64,000 nt of DNA from CAYGYG01 sp964354155 (GTDB lineage: Bacteria > Hydrothermota > Tepidihabitantia > SM23-42 > CAYGYG01), in contig CAYGYG010000015.1 of the NCBI GenBank assembly GCA_964354155.1, forward strand, positions 9,482-73,481, given 5' to 3'. A program made the translations under genes and the position numbers. Each line of letters begins with the position of its first letter. The stretch's first letter is position 1. The notes below the pieces were generated by a model, which saw only the letters and a program-made list of their open reading frames with translations, made no database searches and was not told the origin of the DNA. This document shows, one piece after another, positions 50,342-59,062 of this stretch.

Positions 50342-51498
50342 ATCGCTGCTCCCTTATTCTCATTGCTGTGCGGCACGAAAATCACGAACATCGTCCGACC
50401 CGGCACCGATTCCTTCAGGGTCAGCCGGCCGCCATGGTATTCTTCAATGATCCGCTTGGCCAGGACCAAACCCAGGCCCCAACCGTATTTCTTGGTGGTG
50501 TAGCCGGCCCGGAAAATGTCTTTTTCCTTTTGGGCGGCGATGCCCGGTCCGGTGTCGAGCAGCTCAATCGCCACCTGGCTGCCGGCCTCATACAGTCTTA
50601 CCTTTACCTGACCCGGGGTCGAGCCGATCGCATCGAGGCTGTTCTTGACGATGTTTTCGATCGCCCAGCCGAAAAGGACTTCGTCGGCGAAGATCCTGGC
50701 CTCGGTCTCGTACTGAGCGGACAACGTGACACCCCGGTGGGCACGCCGCTGCATGTAGTGAATAACGGCCTCAATGATGGGCCGGGGCGCGGTTTCGATC
50801 AGCTTGGGCGGCTGGCCGATCCGCGAGAATTTCTCGAGCACGGCCCGCATCCGACGCGCGTCTTCGTTGACCCCCTCAATGATCTCCGCGTCCAGCCGGC
50901 CCTTCATCGTCTCGATCCAGCCGACCAGCGAAGAAAGCGGGGTGGCGAGCTGGTGGGCGGTCTCCTTGGCCAGCGAGGTCCAGATCTTCTCTTCTTCATT
51001 CTTCTTGAACATCAGGTAGCCCCAGAAACCGCTCGATAGAAATAACAGCAGGAAGAAGGTCTCAAGCCAGGGTAAAAGACGGAGCGTCCGGGCGAAGTTC
51101 GAAAGCCCGTAGTGGACTTGCCCGACCACGATCTCGCCGCCGCTCGTGATCGCGATCGGAATCGGGGCGTACTCGCGGTCGAGCCGTGCAATCACCTTCG
51201 TTAAGTCCTTCTCGCCGACGTTCTTCCAGAACGTCGGCTTGCCTTCGTTGTCGGTAAGCACCACCGGGAAATCTATTTTCTGGATCACTTCCATAAACAG
51301 GATGTTCATTATCGCCTCTTCGTCCACCTTGGGCCCGGCCGCGTAGCTTGCGAACATTCGCGAAGCCGTCTCCGTCTCTTTTCGGATGCGTCTGGTCAAC
51401 TTGTCCGTATAGTAGTAGGTGATCGCGGCCATGACCAAAATGCCGATCAGGAAATAGACCTGGAGCACCCGCGAAGTCAGTCTAGTCTGAAATCGCAC
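50338..51498 (-). CDS. Sensor histidine kinase, PorY-like
   Basis: About 386 residues from GTG 51498 (tentative; it overlaps the GGDEF gene by 17 bases). Two membrane helices (VYFLIGILVMAAITYYY; FFLLLFLSSGFWGYLMF) flank a ~110-residue sensor part. The dimerisation motif AKETAHQLATPLSSLVGW holds the phospho-His and has the HQL(A/G)TPLSS form typical of PorY-type kinases. ATP-binding: NIVKNSLDAI, LDTGPGIA, GWGLGLVLAKRII. It lies just upstream of the PorX-like gene, so the two should signal together. Confidence 0.87.
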   Translation of the reverse strand: MRFQTRLTSRVLQVYFLIGILVMAAITYYYTDKLTRRIRKETETASRMFASYAAGPKVDEEAIMNILFMEVIQKIDFPVVLTDNEGKPTFWKNVGEKDLTKVIARLDREYAPIPIAITSGGEIVVGQVHYGLSNFARTLRLLPWLETFFLLLFLSSGFWGYLMFKKNEEEKIWTSLAKETAHQLATPLSSLVGWIETMKGRLDAEIIEGVNEDARRMRAVLEKFSRIGQPPKLIETAPRPIIEAVIHYMQRRAHRGVTLSAQYETEARIFADEVLFGWAIENIVKNSLDAIGSTPGQVKVRLYEAGSQVAIELLDTGPGIAAQKEKDIFRAGYTTKKYGWGLGLVLAKRIIEEYHGGRLTLKESVPGRTMFVIFVPHSNENKGAAI

Positions 51499-53977
51499 TG
51501 TCGCCTTTGCCTTTGGCCCGGTACAGGGCCTGGTCGACCCGGTCAATCAGCCCCCCGGCTTCCTGCGCGTCGACCGGGTAGGTCGCAATGCCGATACTCG
51601 ACGTCAACTGCGTTCCGTTTGAGAACTGATGCGCTTCAAGGCGCATTTTCAAGCGTGAAGCCAGCCGGAAGGCCTCGACCTTATCGGTCTCGGGCAAAAC
51701 GACCACGAACTCGTCGCCGCCATACCGCGTCAGGATATCGCTGGTGCGCACGTTGCCGGCGATAAGCCGGGAGAAATCCCTGAGCACGACGTCACCGTAG
51801 AGATGGCCGTGGGTGTCGTTATATTTCTTGAAGTCATCAATATCGAGCATCATGAGGGAAAACGCGTGCCGGAACCTTTTGGATCGCTCGATCTCGGCCC
51901 CCAGGCACGTAATCAGGTACCGGTAGTTAAAGGCGCCGGTCATCTCGTCGGTCACCGACAGGGTCTCGACCTCCTCGTACAGGAGGTTGTTTTCAAGCGC
52001 CACCGCGATATGCGAACCAAGGATGGAAAGCAGAATCAAGTCATTGTCGTTGAGTGAGTTCTTGCCCTCGCGCTCGACATTGAGCACGCCCACCGTTCTG
52101 CCCTTCACGCTCAGGGGCACGGCGATTTCCGACCGCTGATCTTTCTTGTCCCCGACGTAGTTGGGCTCCTGACGCGTGTCCAGGACGAGCCGCGGCACGC
52201 CTTCCCGCGCCACGAGTCCGCAGATCCCGTCCCGTCCGATCTTCAGTCTCATCGCATCCGGCTTCACGCCGAAGCGGCCCTGGTAGGAACGGACGTACAG
52301 CTCCTCGGTCTTCTGGTCGACGAGCAGAATCGCGACATTGGCGTAGTTGAGCTGGTCCCGGATCGTCGCGAAAATCTTCTTGAGCAGGTCGTCAAAAGAG
52401 GCCGAGATCGTGCCGATGTGCGCGGTCGACTGATAAAGGACTTTCAGCGAAGAGGCCAGGTTCTCGACGCGCCGGAACATCTCGGCGTTCTCAACCGCCA
52501 ATCCAACGAAGTCGGCAAATGCCTCGAGCAGGCGTATCTTGCGAATCGTCGGCACTCTCCGGTCGAGCGGACGGTCCACCGAAATCATGCCCTTGAGTTT
52601 CCCTTCCTTGGCAAAGATGGGCACGATGAGAATGTCATTGGGGTGCCAGACGCCTTCCGGGACATCGGTGAGGTAATCCTCGCCGTAGGTATATTTGATC
52701 GCGTAATTATCCAGCTCGGCGGTGCGTTGGCGATAGCGGATGTAGAACGAATGCGACACCTTGAATCGTTCGTTCATCAGAACCTGGATCTCGGCCAGCG
52801 GTGGGTGCGTCTTCTGGAATTCCCGGAACTCCTCCGCCGGTATCCCCGCCGCGGCAACCCGGTCAAAACACTCCGTCTCGGCGTGGAGAAAAGAAAGCAC
52901 CAACCGGTCAAACCCGAGAATCTCGCGCGCCTTCTTGATGATGAGATTGATCAGGTAGTCAAACTCCATCGACGTCAGCAGGGAACGGGCCAGATCCTGG
53001 AGCGCCAGATTCTCATTCAGGGCGCGGTTTAGACTCTCGAAAGAGTCAATTCGTTCCAGGGCGACCGATGCCTGATTGGCCAGGAAACGAAGCGTCGTGA
53101 TGTCTTCGCTTTCGAAGTTGTGGTAGACGTTGTCGTACATGACAAACAGACCGCTGGTTTCGCCCCGGATCATCACCGGCACGAAGAGCACGGATTTGGT
53201 GTCCTTGTTGGGCAGGATGCTCTTCACTTCCGGAAATTCCTCGACGTCGCTTATCGCCATGCTCGTTCGCTTTAGAAACAGCTGATTGTAGAGCCCGAGC
53301 GGCAAATCGCGCACCGCCACTTCTTTGATGGGCGACAGTTTCAGAATGCCTTCCTCCGCCACGGCCAGGATCACTTTATCCGTCGCCAGGAGTTCGCGCG
53401 AGGAATTGACCATCGCAGTGAGAATGCGTTCTTTGTCCATCAGGGCGGCGATCCGCAAATTCAAATCGTTGATGACCTGCGTCTCCTTCATGCGTTGTTT
53501 TGACTGAGCCCGGATCTGTAATCCCGACTGGATGACCCGGAGGGCATCATGGACCAACCGGCGATTGGCCCGGTTGAAAGAAAACGCCATTTTATGGTAG
53601 ACTTTAATCAGGTAGTCGGTCGTCCCGAATTTGAGTCGAAAATTGTCCAGATGGGCGAAGCCCGCCTGACGCATGAACGCTTTTTCATCGTGGGAAATCG
53701 GACGGCTGCCTCCCAGAAACTCCATCTCCCCGGGCAGGAAACCGGGCTCCCGACCGGCTTTCGACCGGTTCACCTTGATGCCACCGTGGTCTTTACTGAA
53801 GATGACGAATGCCTTGCCCCCGCAGCTACGCCGGATCATTTCCGCGATGTCCTCGATCGTCACGTTGAGCAGGTCAATGCCCAACAGCTTGGCCATCACC
53901 TCGGTTCTTTCCCGGCGGACCACGATCAACACCACGACCAGGATCACCAGGAACGCAACCGCGACTTCCAGCATCAT
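51482..53977 (-). CDS. Membrane-anchored multi-GAF diguanylate cyclase
   Basis: 831 residues. One N-terminal helix (VAVAFLVILVVVLIVVR), a ~150-residue unassigned part, then about three GAF-like domains (for example ILTAMVNSSRELLATDKVIL, YLINLIIKKAREILGFDRLV, DDLLKKIFATIRDQLNYANV) and a C-terminal GGDEF domain with intact active site YGGDEFVVVLPETD. The domain should make cyclic di-GMP. A typical RxxD inhibitory site is not obvious. The gene runs directly into porY (17-base overlap), linking cyclic di-GMP output to the PorXY-like pair by position only. Confidence 0.88.
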   Translation of the reverse strand: MMLEVAVAFLVILVVVLIVVRRERTEVMAKLLGIDLLNVTIEDIAEMIRRSCGGKAFVIFSKDHGGIKVNRSKAGREPGFLPGEMEFLGGSRPISHDEKAFMRQAGFAHLDNFRLKFGTTDYLIKVYHKMAFSFNRANRRLVHDALRVIQSGLQIRAQSKQRMKETQVINDLNLRIAALMDKERILTAMVNSSRELLATDKVILAVAEEGILKLSPIKEVAVRDLPLGLYNQLFLKRTSMAISDVEEFPEVKSILPNKDTKSVLFVPVMIRGETSGLFVMYDNVYHNFESEDITTLRFLANQASVALERIDSFESLNRALNENLALQDLARSLLTSMEFDYLINLIIKKAREILGFDRLVLSFLHAETECFDRVAAAGIPAEEFREFQKTHPPLAEIQVLMNERFKVSHSFYIRYRQRTAELDNYAIKYTYGEDYLTDVPEGVWHPNDILIVPIFAKEGKLKGMISVDRPLDRRVPTIRKIRLLEAFADFVGLAVENAEMFRRVENLASSLKVLYQSTAHIGTISASFDDLLKKIFATIRDQLNYANVAILLVDQKTEELYVRSYQGRFGVKPDAMRLKIGRDGICGLVAREGVPRLVLDTRQEPNYVGDKKDQRSEIAVPLSVKGRTVGVLNVEREGKNSLNDNDLILLSILGSHIAVALENNLLYEEVETLSVTDEMTGAFNYRYLITCLGAEIERSKRFRHAFSLMMLDIDDFKKYNDTHGHLYGDVVLRDFSRLIAGNVRTSDILTRYGGDEFVVVLPETDKVEAFRLASRLKMRLEAHQFSNGTQLTSSIGIATYPVDAQEAGGLIDRVDQALYRAKGKGDSAISD

Positions 53978-54780
53978 AAAACCCGCCTGAAAATAGCGCG
54001 CGCCAGCATACCCACGTCATCATCCGGCCCCAGGTAGGCCTCGCTCATCAGTAACAGCGGCAGGGTCCGCTCGTCGCCCTCGCCGATCACAAGCCACTCC
54101 GTACCGACCGGCGCCGCCTTCGGGCTGAGCAACACGGCCGACCCCGGCCACCGGCTTCTGATCTCATCAACCGGATGGTCCCCCTTGCGGTCGTTGACAA
54201 AGAGCAACGGTTTATATTTCTTCCCCAGAGCGCCGGCCAGCGATTTCTTCTGCTGTTTATCCAACGGAAACAGGGATTCGGCACTGCGCGGGGTCACCGA
54301 CCACAGGGCGAAAACCTCATTTCGGTTTCCGGTCATAAGGTCAAGATTGTAGTATGGGAACATCCGCCCGGCGTGCAGGCCGAGCCGAAAACGGGCCCGG
54401 ACCAGGTAGGCCATCGCCTGGTTCGGCACCGACCCCAAATCAACAAGAACATCACAGACCGCCGCCGCAAGCTTCTCTTTCAGCGCCTGGAAGGTCCGGT
54501 TGAAGAGCTTGATCGGTGGACGGTAGAAGATCTTCTCAATCAGGTGGTGATCAAGCCCTCGAAAGAAGCTTCCTTGCGTATCCGGGATAACCAGCTTGAC
54601 CTGTATCCCCCGGCGCTCTTTCACCAGTCCGGCCAGACCGGGCAGACAGTCGATCGCCCCGTGCCGGGAATCGGGCAGCACGAAAACGAAACTCCTGGAT
54701 TTCCCCAGCTCTTTGAAATTGACGGTCTCGCCGAAACGCTTCTTGGTAAAAGCGCAGTAGATCCCTTGACGCAGTCCCAA
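53974..54780 (-). CDS. Glycosyltransferase family 9-like protein (divergent)
   Basis: About 268 residues from TTG 54780, preceded by GAGGAG; a TTG at 54792 is an alternative. Two Rossmann-like halves resemble ADP-heptose:LPS heptosyltransferases (SFVFVLPDSRHGAIDCLPGLAGL; VCDVLVDLGSVPNQAMAYLVRARFRLGLHAGR). The C-terminal nucleotide-sugar motif is weak, so donor and activity are uncertain. The gene sits between clpX and the GGDEF gene within one overlapping chain. An LPS or surface-glycan role fits the outer-membrane genes of the window. Confidence 0.6.
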   Translation of the reverse strand: MGLRQGIYCAFTKKRFGETVNFKELGKSRSFVFVLPDSRHGAIDCLPGLAGLVKERRGIQVKLVIPDTQGSFFRGLDHHLIEKIFYRPPIKLFNRTFQALKEKLAAAVCDVLVDLGSVPNQAMAYLVRARFRLGLHAGRMFPYYNLDLMTGNRNEVFALWSVTPRSAESLFPLDKQQKKSLAGALGKKYKPLLFVNDRKGDHPVDEIRSRWPGSAVLLSPKAAPVGTEWLVIGEGDERTLPLLLMSEAYLGPDDDVGMLARAIFRRVL

Positions 54781-54788
54781 CTTGCTCC

Positions 54789-56012
54789 TCAAGCCTTCTT
54801 CGTCTTGCGCAGGGTGATGTAGTCCGGCGGCGCCCGGTGCCGAATCACGTCCTCGGTAATGACACACTCGGCGATGCGTGCTTGACTGGGCAGGTGAAAC
54901 ATGATATCGAGCAGGCTGTTCTCCATCACCGCCCTTAAACCACGCGCCCCGATGTCGCGTTTCAGCGCGATGTCGGCCACGGCCGCCAGCGCCTCGGGTG
55001 TGAAAGTCAGCTTGACGTCCTCAAGCTCGAAGTACCGGCTGAACTGGCGCAGCAGCGCGTTCTTGGGCCTGGTCAGAATGTCGATCAGAGCGCTCTTACT
55101 CAAGGAATGCAGCCCGGCGATGATCGGCAGCCGTCCCGCGAACTCCGGAATCAGACCGTACTTCACGAGATCGTCCGGTTCGATGTGGTCGACATAGGCG
55201 TCTTTGTCCATATCGTTCTTCCCTTTCGGGTGAGACAGAAAACCCATCCCGGTTTGCTGGAGCCGTTTCTCGACGATTTTGTCAAGGCCGTGGAAAGTGC
55301 CCCCGCCGATGAAGAGGATGCTCTTCGTATTGATCTGAAGGTACTGCTGCTCAGGATGCTTGCGCCCGCCCTGGGGCGGCACGTTGGCCACCGTCCCCTC
55401 CAGGATCTTGAGCAAGGCCTGCTGCACGCCCTCACCCGAGACATCCCGGGTTATTGAAGGCGAGTCGCTCTTCCGTGACAGTTTGTCCACCTCGTCCAAG
55501 TACACGATGCCCATTTCGGCCGCGGCGATATCGCCCTTGGCCGCCTGAATCAGACGCAGCAGGATATTTTCGACATCTTCACCGACATAGCCGGCCTCGG
55601 TCAAAGGCGTCGCGTCGGAAATCGAAAAAGGCACTTTCAGCAGTCGGGCCAGCGTTTCCGCCAGCAGCGTCTTGCCGACCCCGGTTGGCCCGATGAGCAG
55701 TACGTTGCTCTTCTCGATCTCGACATCGGTGCGCTCGTCGAAAATCCTCTTGTAGTGATTGTAGACCGCCACCGACAAGACCTTCTTGGCGTGTTCCTGA
55801 CCGATGACGTAGTCGTCAAGAAAGGCCTTGATCTCGGCCGGCATGGGCAGGGCAAAGTCCTTGACCGCCGGCCGCGGCTTCTCGTTGCCCCGAACCAGTT
55901 CGCCGCAAAGCCGGATGCAATCCTCGCAGATGTTACCCGCCTGCCCGGTCACCAGCTTGCGTACGGACGACCGCGGCCGGTCGCAGAACGAGCAGCGGGA
56001 CTCGCGCTTCAT
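54789..56012 (-). CDS. clpX: ATP-dependent Clp protease ATPase subunit ClpX
   Basis: 407 residues. An N-terminal C4 zinc finger (CSFCDRPRSS ... ICEDCIRLC) for substrate/adaptor binding, Walker A LLIGPTGVGKTLLAETLA, Walker B VYLDEVDKLSR, the pore-loop region GYVGEDVENILLRL, sensor ALKRDIGARGLRAVME. The ClpP-docking loop appears as the IGF-like stretch near residue 270 (TGMGFLSH, IGF not exact). ATG overlaps clpP stop by 4 bases, the usual order tig-clpP-clpX. Confidence 0.97.
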   Translation of the reverse strand: MKRESRCSFCDRPRSSVRKLVTGQAGNICEDCIRLCGELVRGNEKPRPAVKDFALPMPAEIKAFLDDYVIGQEHAKKVLSVAVYNHYKRIFDERTDVEIEKSNVLLIGPTGVGKTLLAETLARLLKVPFSISDATPLTEAGYVGEDVENILLRLIQAAKGDIAAAEMGIVYLDEVDKLSRKSDSPSITRDVSGEGVQQALLKILEGTVANVPPQGGRKHPEQQYLQINTKSILFIGGGTFHGLDKIVEKRLQQTGMGFLSHPKGKNDMDKDAYVDHIEPDDLVKYGLIPEFAGRLPIIAGLHSLSKSALIDILTRPKNALLRQFSRYFELEDVKLTFTPEALAAVADIALKRDIGARGLRAVMENSLLDIMFHLPSQARIAECVITEDVIRHRAPPDYITLRKTKKA

Positions 56013-56602
56013 GTGTTCTCGCCCCGCTTCGCGATCACCTGGTCGAGGATCCCGTACTCCTTCGCTTCCGCCGACGCCATGAAGTAGTTGCGGTCGGTAT
56101 CGTGGGCGATTTTCTCGACCGTCTGACCGGTATGCTTGGCAAAGATCACGTTGAGAACTTCCCGAATTCTCAGCATTTCCCGGCTGTGAATCTCGATATC
56201 GGAAGCCTGCCCCTGAAAACCGCCTTCGGGCTGGTGAATCATGATGCGGGCGTGGGGCAGCGCGTAGCGCTTACCCTTCTCGCCCGCCGCCAGCAGGACC
56301 GCGGCCATGCTTGCCGCCATGCCGATGCAGATCGTCGAGATCCGCGACTTCACGTACTGCATCGTATCGTAGATTGCCAGTCCGGAAGAAATGATGCCGC
56401 CCGGTGAATTGATGTAGAGGTTGATGTCCTTGTCCGGGTCGTCGGCTTCGAGAAACAACAGCTGGGCGATCGTCAGATTGGCGACGACATCGTCGAGCGG
56501 CGCGCCGATAAAGATGATTCTCTCTTTGAGGAGCCGGGAGTAGATGTCGTAGGCCCGTTCGCCCCGTCCGGTTTGCTCGATGACATAGGGAATCGTGATC
56601 AT
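56009..56602 (-). CDS. clpP: ATP-dependent Clp protease proteolytic subunit
   Basis: 197 residues from ATG 56602, chosen over 56617 because GGGAGG lies 7 bases upstream and the ATGA overlap with tig fits. Catalytic triad: Ser in GMAASMAAVLLAAG, His in HARIMIHQPEGG, Asp in DTDRNYFMSA-like stretch (DTDRNYFMASAEAKEYG). Oxyanion strand INSPGGIISSGLAIYD is intact. It assembles with ClpX. Confidence 0.97.
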   Translation of the reverse strand: MITIPYVIEQTGRGERAYDIYSRLLKERIIFIGAPLDDVVANLTIAQLLFLEADDPDKDINLYINSPGGIISSGLAIYDTMQYVKSRISTICIGMAASMAAVLLAAGEKGKRYALPHARIMIHQPEGGFQGQASDIEIHSREMLRIREVLNVIFAKHTGQTVEKIAHDTDRNYFMASAEAKEYGILDQVIAKRGENT

Positions 56603-57828
56603 TTCTTTGCCTCCCATGGGCTCTTGATGAGTCCCTGTTCGATCACATTGGCCTTCTCCAGAACAAAATTGAGCGCCTTCTCGCGTCGGATTATGTCGAC
56701 CAGACGCTCCCGCGCGTCGGAACCGCCGATGCGATCGCGCAGCGCGTCATAGTCGGTCTGGAGCAGGGCCGCCTGAACCCGGATCATGGCAGCGACTTCC
56801 TCGTCGCTCGCGGCAATGCCGGTTTCGTCGGCAATCCGCCTCAGGACGAACTGCAGCCGCACCCGGTCCTCGGCGACCTTACGGAAACGTTCCCACAGTT
56901 CGTCGCTCTCGGTCTGGTTCTGCCGCTCCAGCATCCTTTGGTATTCTTCTTTGGTCAGGCTTTCGGGAACCGTAAAGGTGTGCCGTTCAATCAAATATTG
57001 TGAAATCTGCTCCAGCAGCTCTTCCCGGACGGCCTCATCGGCTTCGTGCTGCAGCGTGTCCCCGACTTTCTTTTTCAGTTCGCCGAGGTCGGCGCACTTA
57101 AGCTTCCGGGCGAACTCGTCGGAGAGAAGCGGACGCCGCTTCTCCTTGACGTCCCAGACCCGCACATTGTACTTGAGCATCCGGTCGTCAGCGGTAATCA
57201 GGAATTCCTTCGTTTCGTCCTTGCTCATCCCCACCAGGGCGCGGTTCAAGTCCTCGTTATTACGGCGGTCGCCGATCTCGAGCATTATCTTCTCCTGCGC
57301 CTCAATCTGCTGCAGGCCTTCATGAACCTGGTAGTCAATCACCAGGACGTCGTCGATCTGCGCCGGTTTGGTCGTCGACAACAGCTCGGCATGCCGTTCG
57401 CGCAGCTGATCGATGCGTTCATCAACCAGCCGGGCATCGACCGTGGGCCGGCGCTTGACCAGTTCAATCTGCTGGTACGGGGCAAGCGTGAACTCCGGCA
57501 GGGTCTCGATCTCCACGGTGAAAGTTATCGAGCCGTCGGTCTTCAGGTCCTTCACCTTCGCTTCGCTCACCGGCTGCCACTTCTTTTCGGAAAGCACGTT
57601 CTCGTACGATTCCTTGATCAGGCGTTCCAGGGCGACATCCTTGATTTCTTCGTAGAATTTCGTTCGTATCAGATCCTTCGGGACCTTGCCCTTGCGAAAC
57701 CCGTCGATTTCGATCCGATCCCTCAAATCGTCGACCGCCTGGTTCACATAGTCGTCAAGCTTTTCCAAGGCGAATGCGAACGCGACTTCCTTCTTGGTTT
57801 CAATCTCGCTTTTGATCGTAAACGACAG
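56599..57828 (-). CDS. tig: Trigger factor, apparent CTG start
   Basis: About 409 residues. Trigger factor binds ribosomes and helps nascent chains fold. GFRKGKVPKDLIRTKFYEEI is the ribosome-binding signature (family GFRxGKxP). A PPIase-like middle part and a helical C-terminal arm (ERHTFTVPESLTKEEYQRML) follow. No ATG, GTG or TTG lies between an upstream in-frame TAG and the TTG at 57768, which would lose the first strand and has no ribosome-binding site. CTG at 57828 gives MSFTIKSEIETKKEVAFAFA, the expected N-terminus, and has AAGGAGG four bases upstream. Heads the nine-gene chain. Confidence 0.92.
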   Translation of the reverse strand: MSFTIKSEIETKKEVAFAFALEKLDDYVNQAVDDLRDRIEIDGFRKGKVPKDLIRTKFYEEIKDVALERLIKESYENVLSEKKWQPVSEAKVKDLKTDGSITFTVEIETLPEFTLAPYQQIELVKRRPTVDARLVDERIDQLRERHAELLSTTKPAQIDDVLVIDYQVHEGLQQIEAQEKIMLEIGDRRNNEDLNRALVGMSKDETKEFLITADDRMLKYNVRVWDVKEKRRPLLSDEFARKLKCADLGELKKKVGDTLQHEADEAVREELLEQISQYLIERHTFTVPESLTKEEYQRMLERQNQTESDELWERFRKVAEDRVRLQFVLRRIADETGIAASDEEVAAMIRVQAALLQTDYDALRDRIGGSDARERLVDIIRREKALNFVLEKANVIEQGLIKSPWEAKK

Positions 57829-57948
57829 AAAACCTCCTTGTTGCAGCCGGAATGGCCCGGGTTCACCGCCGGCCCACCGCTATCCGAAAGGCGGATATCT
57901 TAAGCACATTCTGGACTTACCGCCGCCGACAATGTCGTTGCTAACCCA
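57829..57948 (-). promoter_or_regulatory. Leader of the tig operon
   Basis: About 120 nt between the predicted transcription start and the CTG start, with GC-rich hairpin potential (ATCCG/CGGAT). It is longer than almost all other leaders in the window. No known regulatory RNA is recognised. Confidence 0.4.
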
Positions 57949-57954
57949 ACAGAG

Positions 57955-57982
57955 ATTATATGATATTTGGACCGAAAGTCAA
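57955..57982 (-). promoter_or_regulatory. Promoter of the tig operon
   Basis: TTGACT (57982-57977), 16 bp, perfect TATAAT (57960-57955). Confidence 0.75.
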
Positions 57983-58131
57983 GCAAAAACCAGGTTCCAC
58001 TCTCCCCCTTCCGTGCGTCATCAAGACCCTCACATCTTCGGGCTCCCCACACCCATAAGGCCTCGGTGGGCCACCCCGCCGATCCGGTCGATCAGCCGGT
58101 TACCCCGAGAGCCGTCATCGGTTGCCTGGGT

Positions 58132-58269
58132 TCAGTTGGTCGCCTGGGCCCGTTCCTCCTGGGGCATTCTCGACAAACGCTCAACTTCTTCGAGGTCAAG
58201 CTTCAATCCTTGACCAAACCGAGATCCGTATTCCGAATCAGCCTTGTAGAAAAGCGCCGTCTGACGCAC
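58132..58269 (-). CDS. 45-residue protein of unknown function
   Basis: On the minus strand AAAGGAGG (58288-58281) is followed by a GTG at 58269 and 45 codons (MRQTALFYKADSEYGSRF ... EEVERLSRMPQEERAQATN) to TGA at 58134-58132. The SD-GTG gap is 11 bases, slightly long; an ACG closer to the SD is an alternative. The sequence is amphipathic and charged, like a small helical protein. It follows mgsA by ~55 bases on the same strand and precedes the tig promoter. No family is recognised. The rest of 57983-58131 shows nothing. Confidence 0.5.
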   Translation of the reverse strand: MRQTALFYKADSEYGSRFGQGLKLDLEEVERLSRMPQEERAQATN

Positions 58270-58324
58270 TCTCGTAAGCGCCTCCTTTCGAAACAGCCCC
58301 TGACCGACTAACCACGTGATAGGA

Positions 58325-58798
58325 CTATTCTTTCAACCGCTCGCCCATCGACCCCTTTCTATCGGATTCGTAATCGATAAGCAAGCGTTCATATTCTGTT
58401 TTCATCAACGGTGAGGAAATCAGGAAGTCGGCCGTTGACCGATTACACGCGACCGGGATGTTCCACACGACGGACAGGCGCAGCAAGGCCTTGACATCCA
58501 CGTCGTGCGGATGGGGCTCCATGGGGTCCCACAAGAAGATCATGAAATCAATCAGCCCATCCGCGATCCGTGCCCCGACTTGCTGATCCCCGCCCAGGGG
58601 GCCGCTCTTGAATCTTGTAACCTCAAGACCGGTCTCCTGGCCTATCAACTGACCGGTCGTACCGGTGGCAAAGAGACTGTGTTGTCCAAGCGATCCCTTG
58701 TTGTATCGGACCCATTCAAGCAGATCCTCCTTCCGGTTGTCATGCGCAATCAACGCGATGTTCTTCCTTGCCTTCATCTTTACCTTTTTGTAAGCCAT
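58325..58798 (-). CDS. mgsA: Methylglyoxal synthase
   Basis: 157 residues from ATG 58798 (AAAAGGAGG upstream). It converts dihydroxyacetone phosphate to methylglyoxal and phosphate. IALIAHDNRKEDLLEWV at the N-terminus, FATGTTGQLI phosphate loop, RFKSGPLGGDQQVGARI with catalytic Asp, and FLWDPMEPHPHDVDVKALLRL are all conserved. Its own promoter lies directly upstream. Confidence 0.96.
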   Translation of the reverse strand: MAYKKVKMKARKNIALIAHDNRKEDLLEWVRYNKGSLGQHSLFATGTTGQLIGQETGLEVTRFKSGPLGGDQQVGARIADGLIDFMIFLWDPMEPHPHDVDVKALLRLSVVWNIPVACNRSTADFLISSPLMKTEYERLLIDYESDRKGSMGERLKE

Positions 58799-58827
58799 CA
58801 AGCCTCCTTTTGAAAACAGCCGCACCA

Positions 58828-58855
58828 ATGATATGAACAATTATCAGGTTGTCAA
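58828..58855 (-). promoter_or_regulatory. Promoter of mgsA
   Basis: Perfect TTGACA (58855-58850), 16 bp, TATCAT (58833-58828). Confidence 0.7.
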
Positions 58856-58869
58856 TAAGCAGGGCGTTT

Positions 58870-59045
58870 CTACCTCGTATCTTCGTCGTCCTCTCGTCCA
58901 TCGTCCCTTGTCCTTCGCGTCCTTTCGTCCCTCGTGTCTTCGGCGTCCATCACCCTTCGTCCCTTCTCGCTACGTCTGCTCTCTCCTCGCTGCTTTTCTC
59001 AGGCTACTCTCTACTCGCTACTATTTGTCCCCCTACTGTTCTGTC
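58870..59045. repeat. Low-complexity C/T-rich degenerate tandem repeat
   Basis: Arrays of short units such as TCGTCCCTTGTCC and CTACTCGCTACT with no coding sense. The second unit is the reverse complement of AGTAGCGAGCAG at 44.83 kb. Confidence 0.7.
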
Positions 59046-59062
59046 TCAGCCAAGACCGTCTC

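Noticed and set aside
57413..57828. TTG 57768 as trigger factor start
   Set aside because: It would remove the first strand of the ribosome-binding domain, and has no ribosome-binding site; CTG 57828 fits better.
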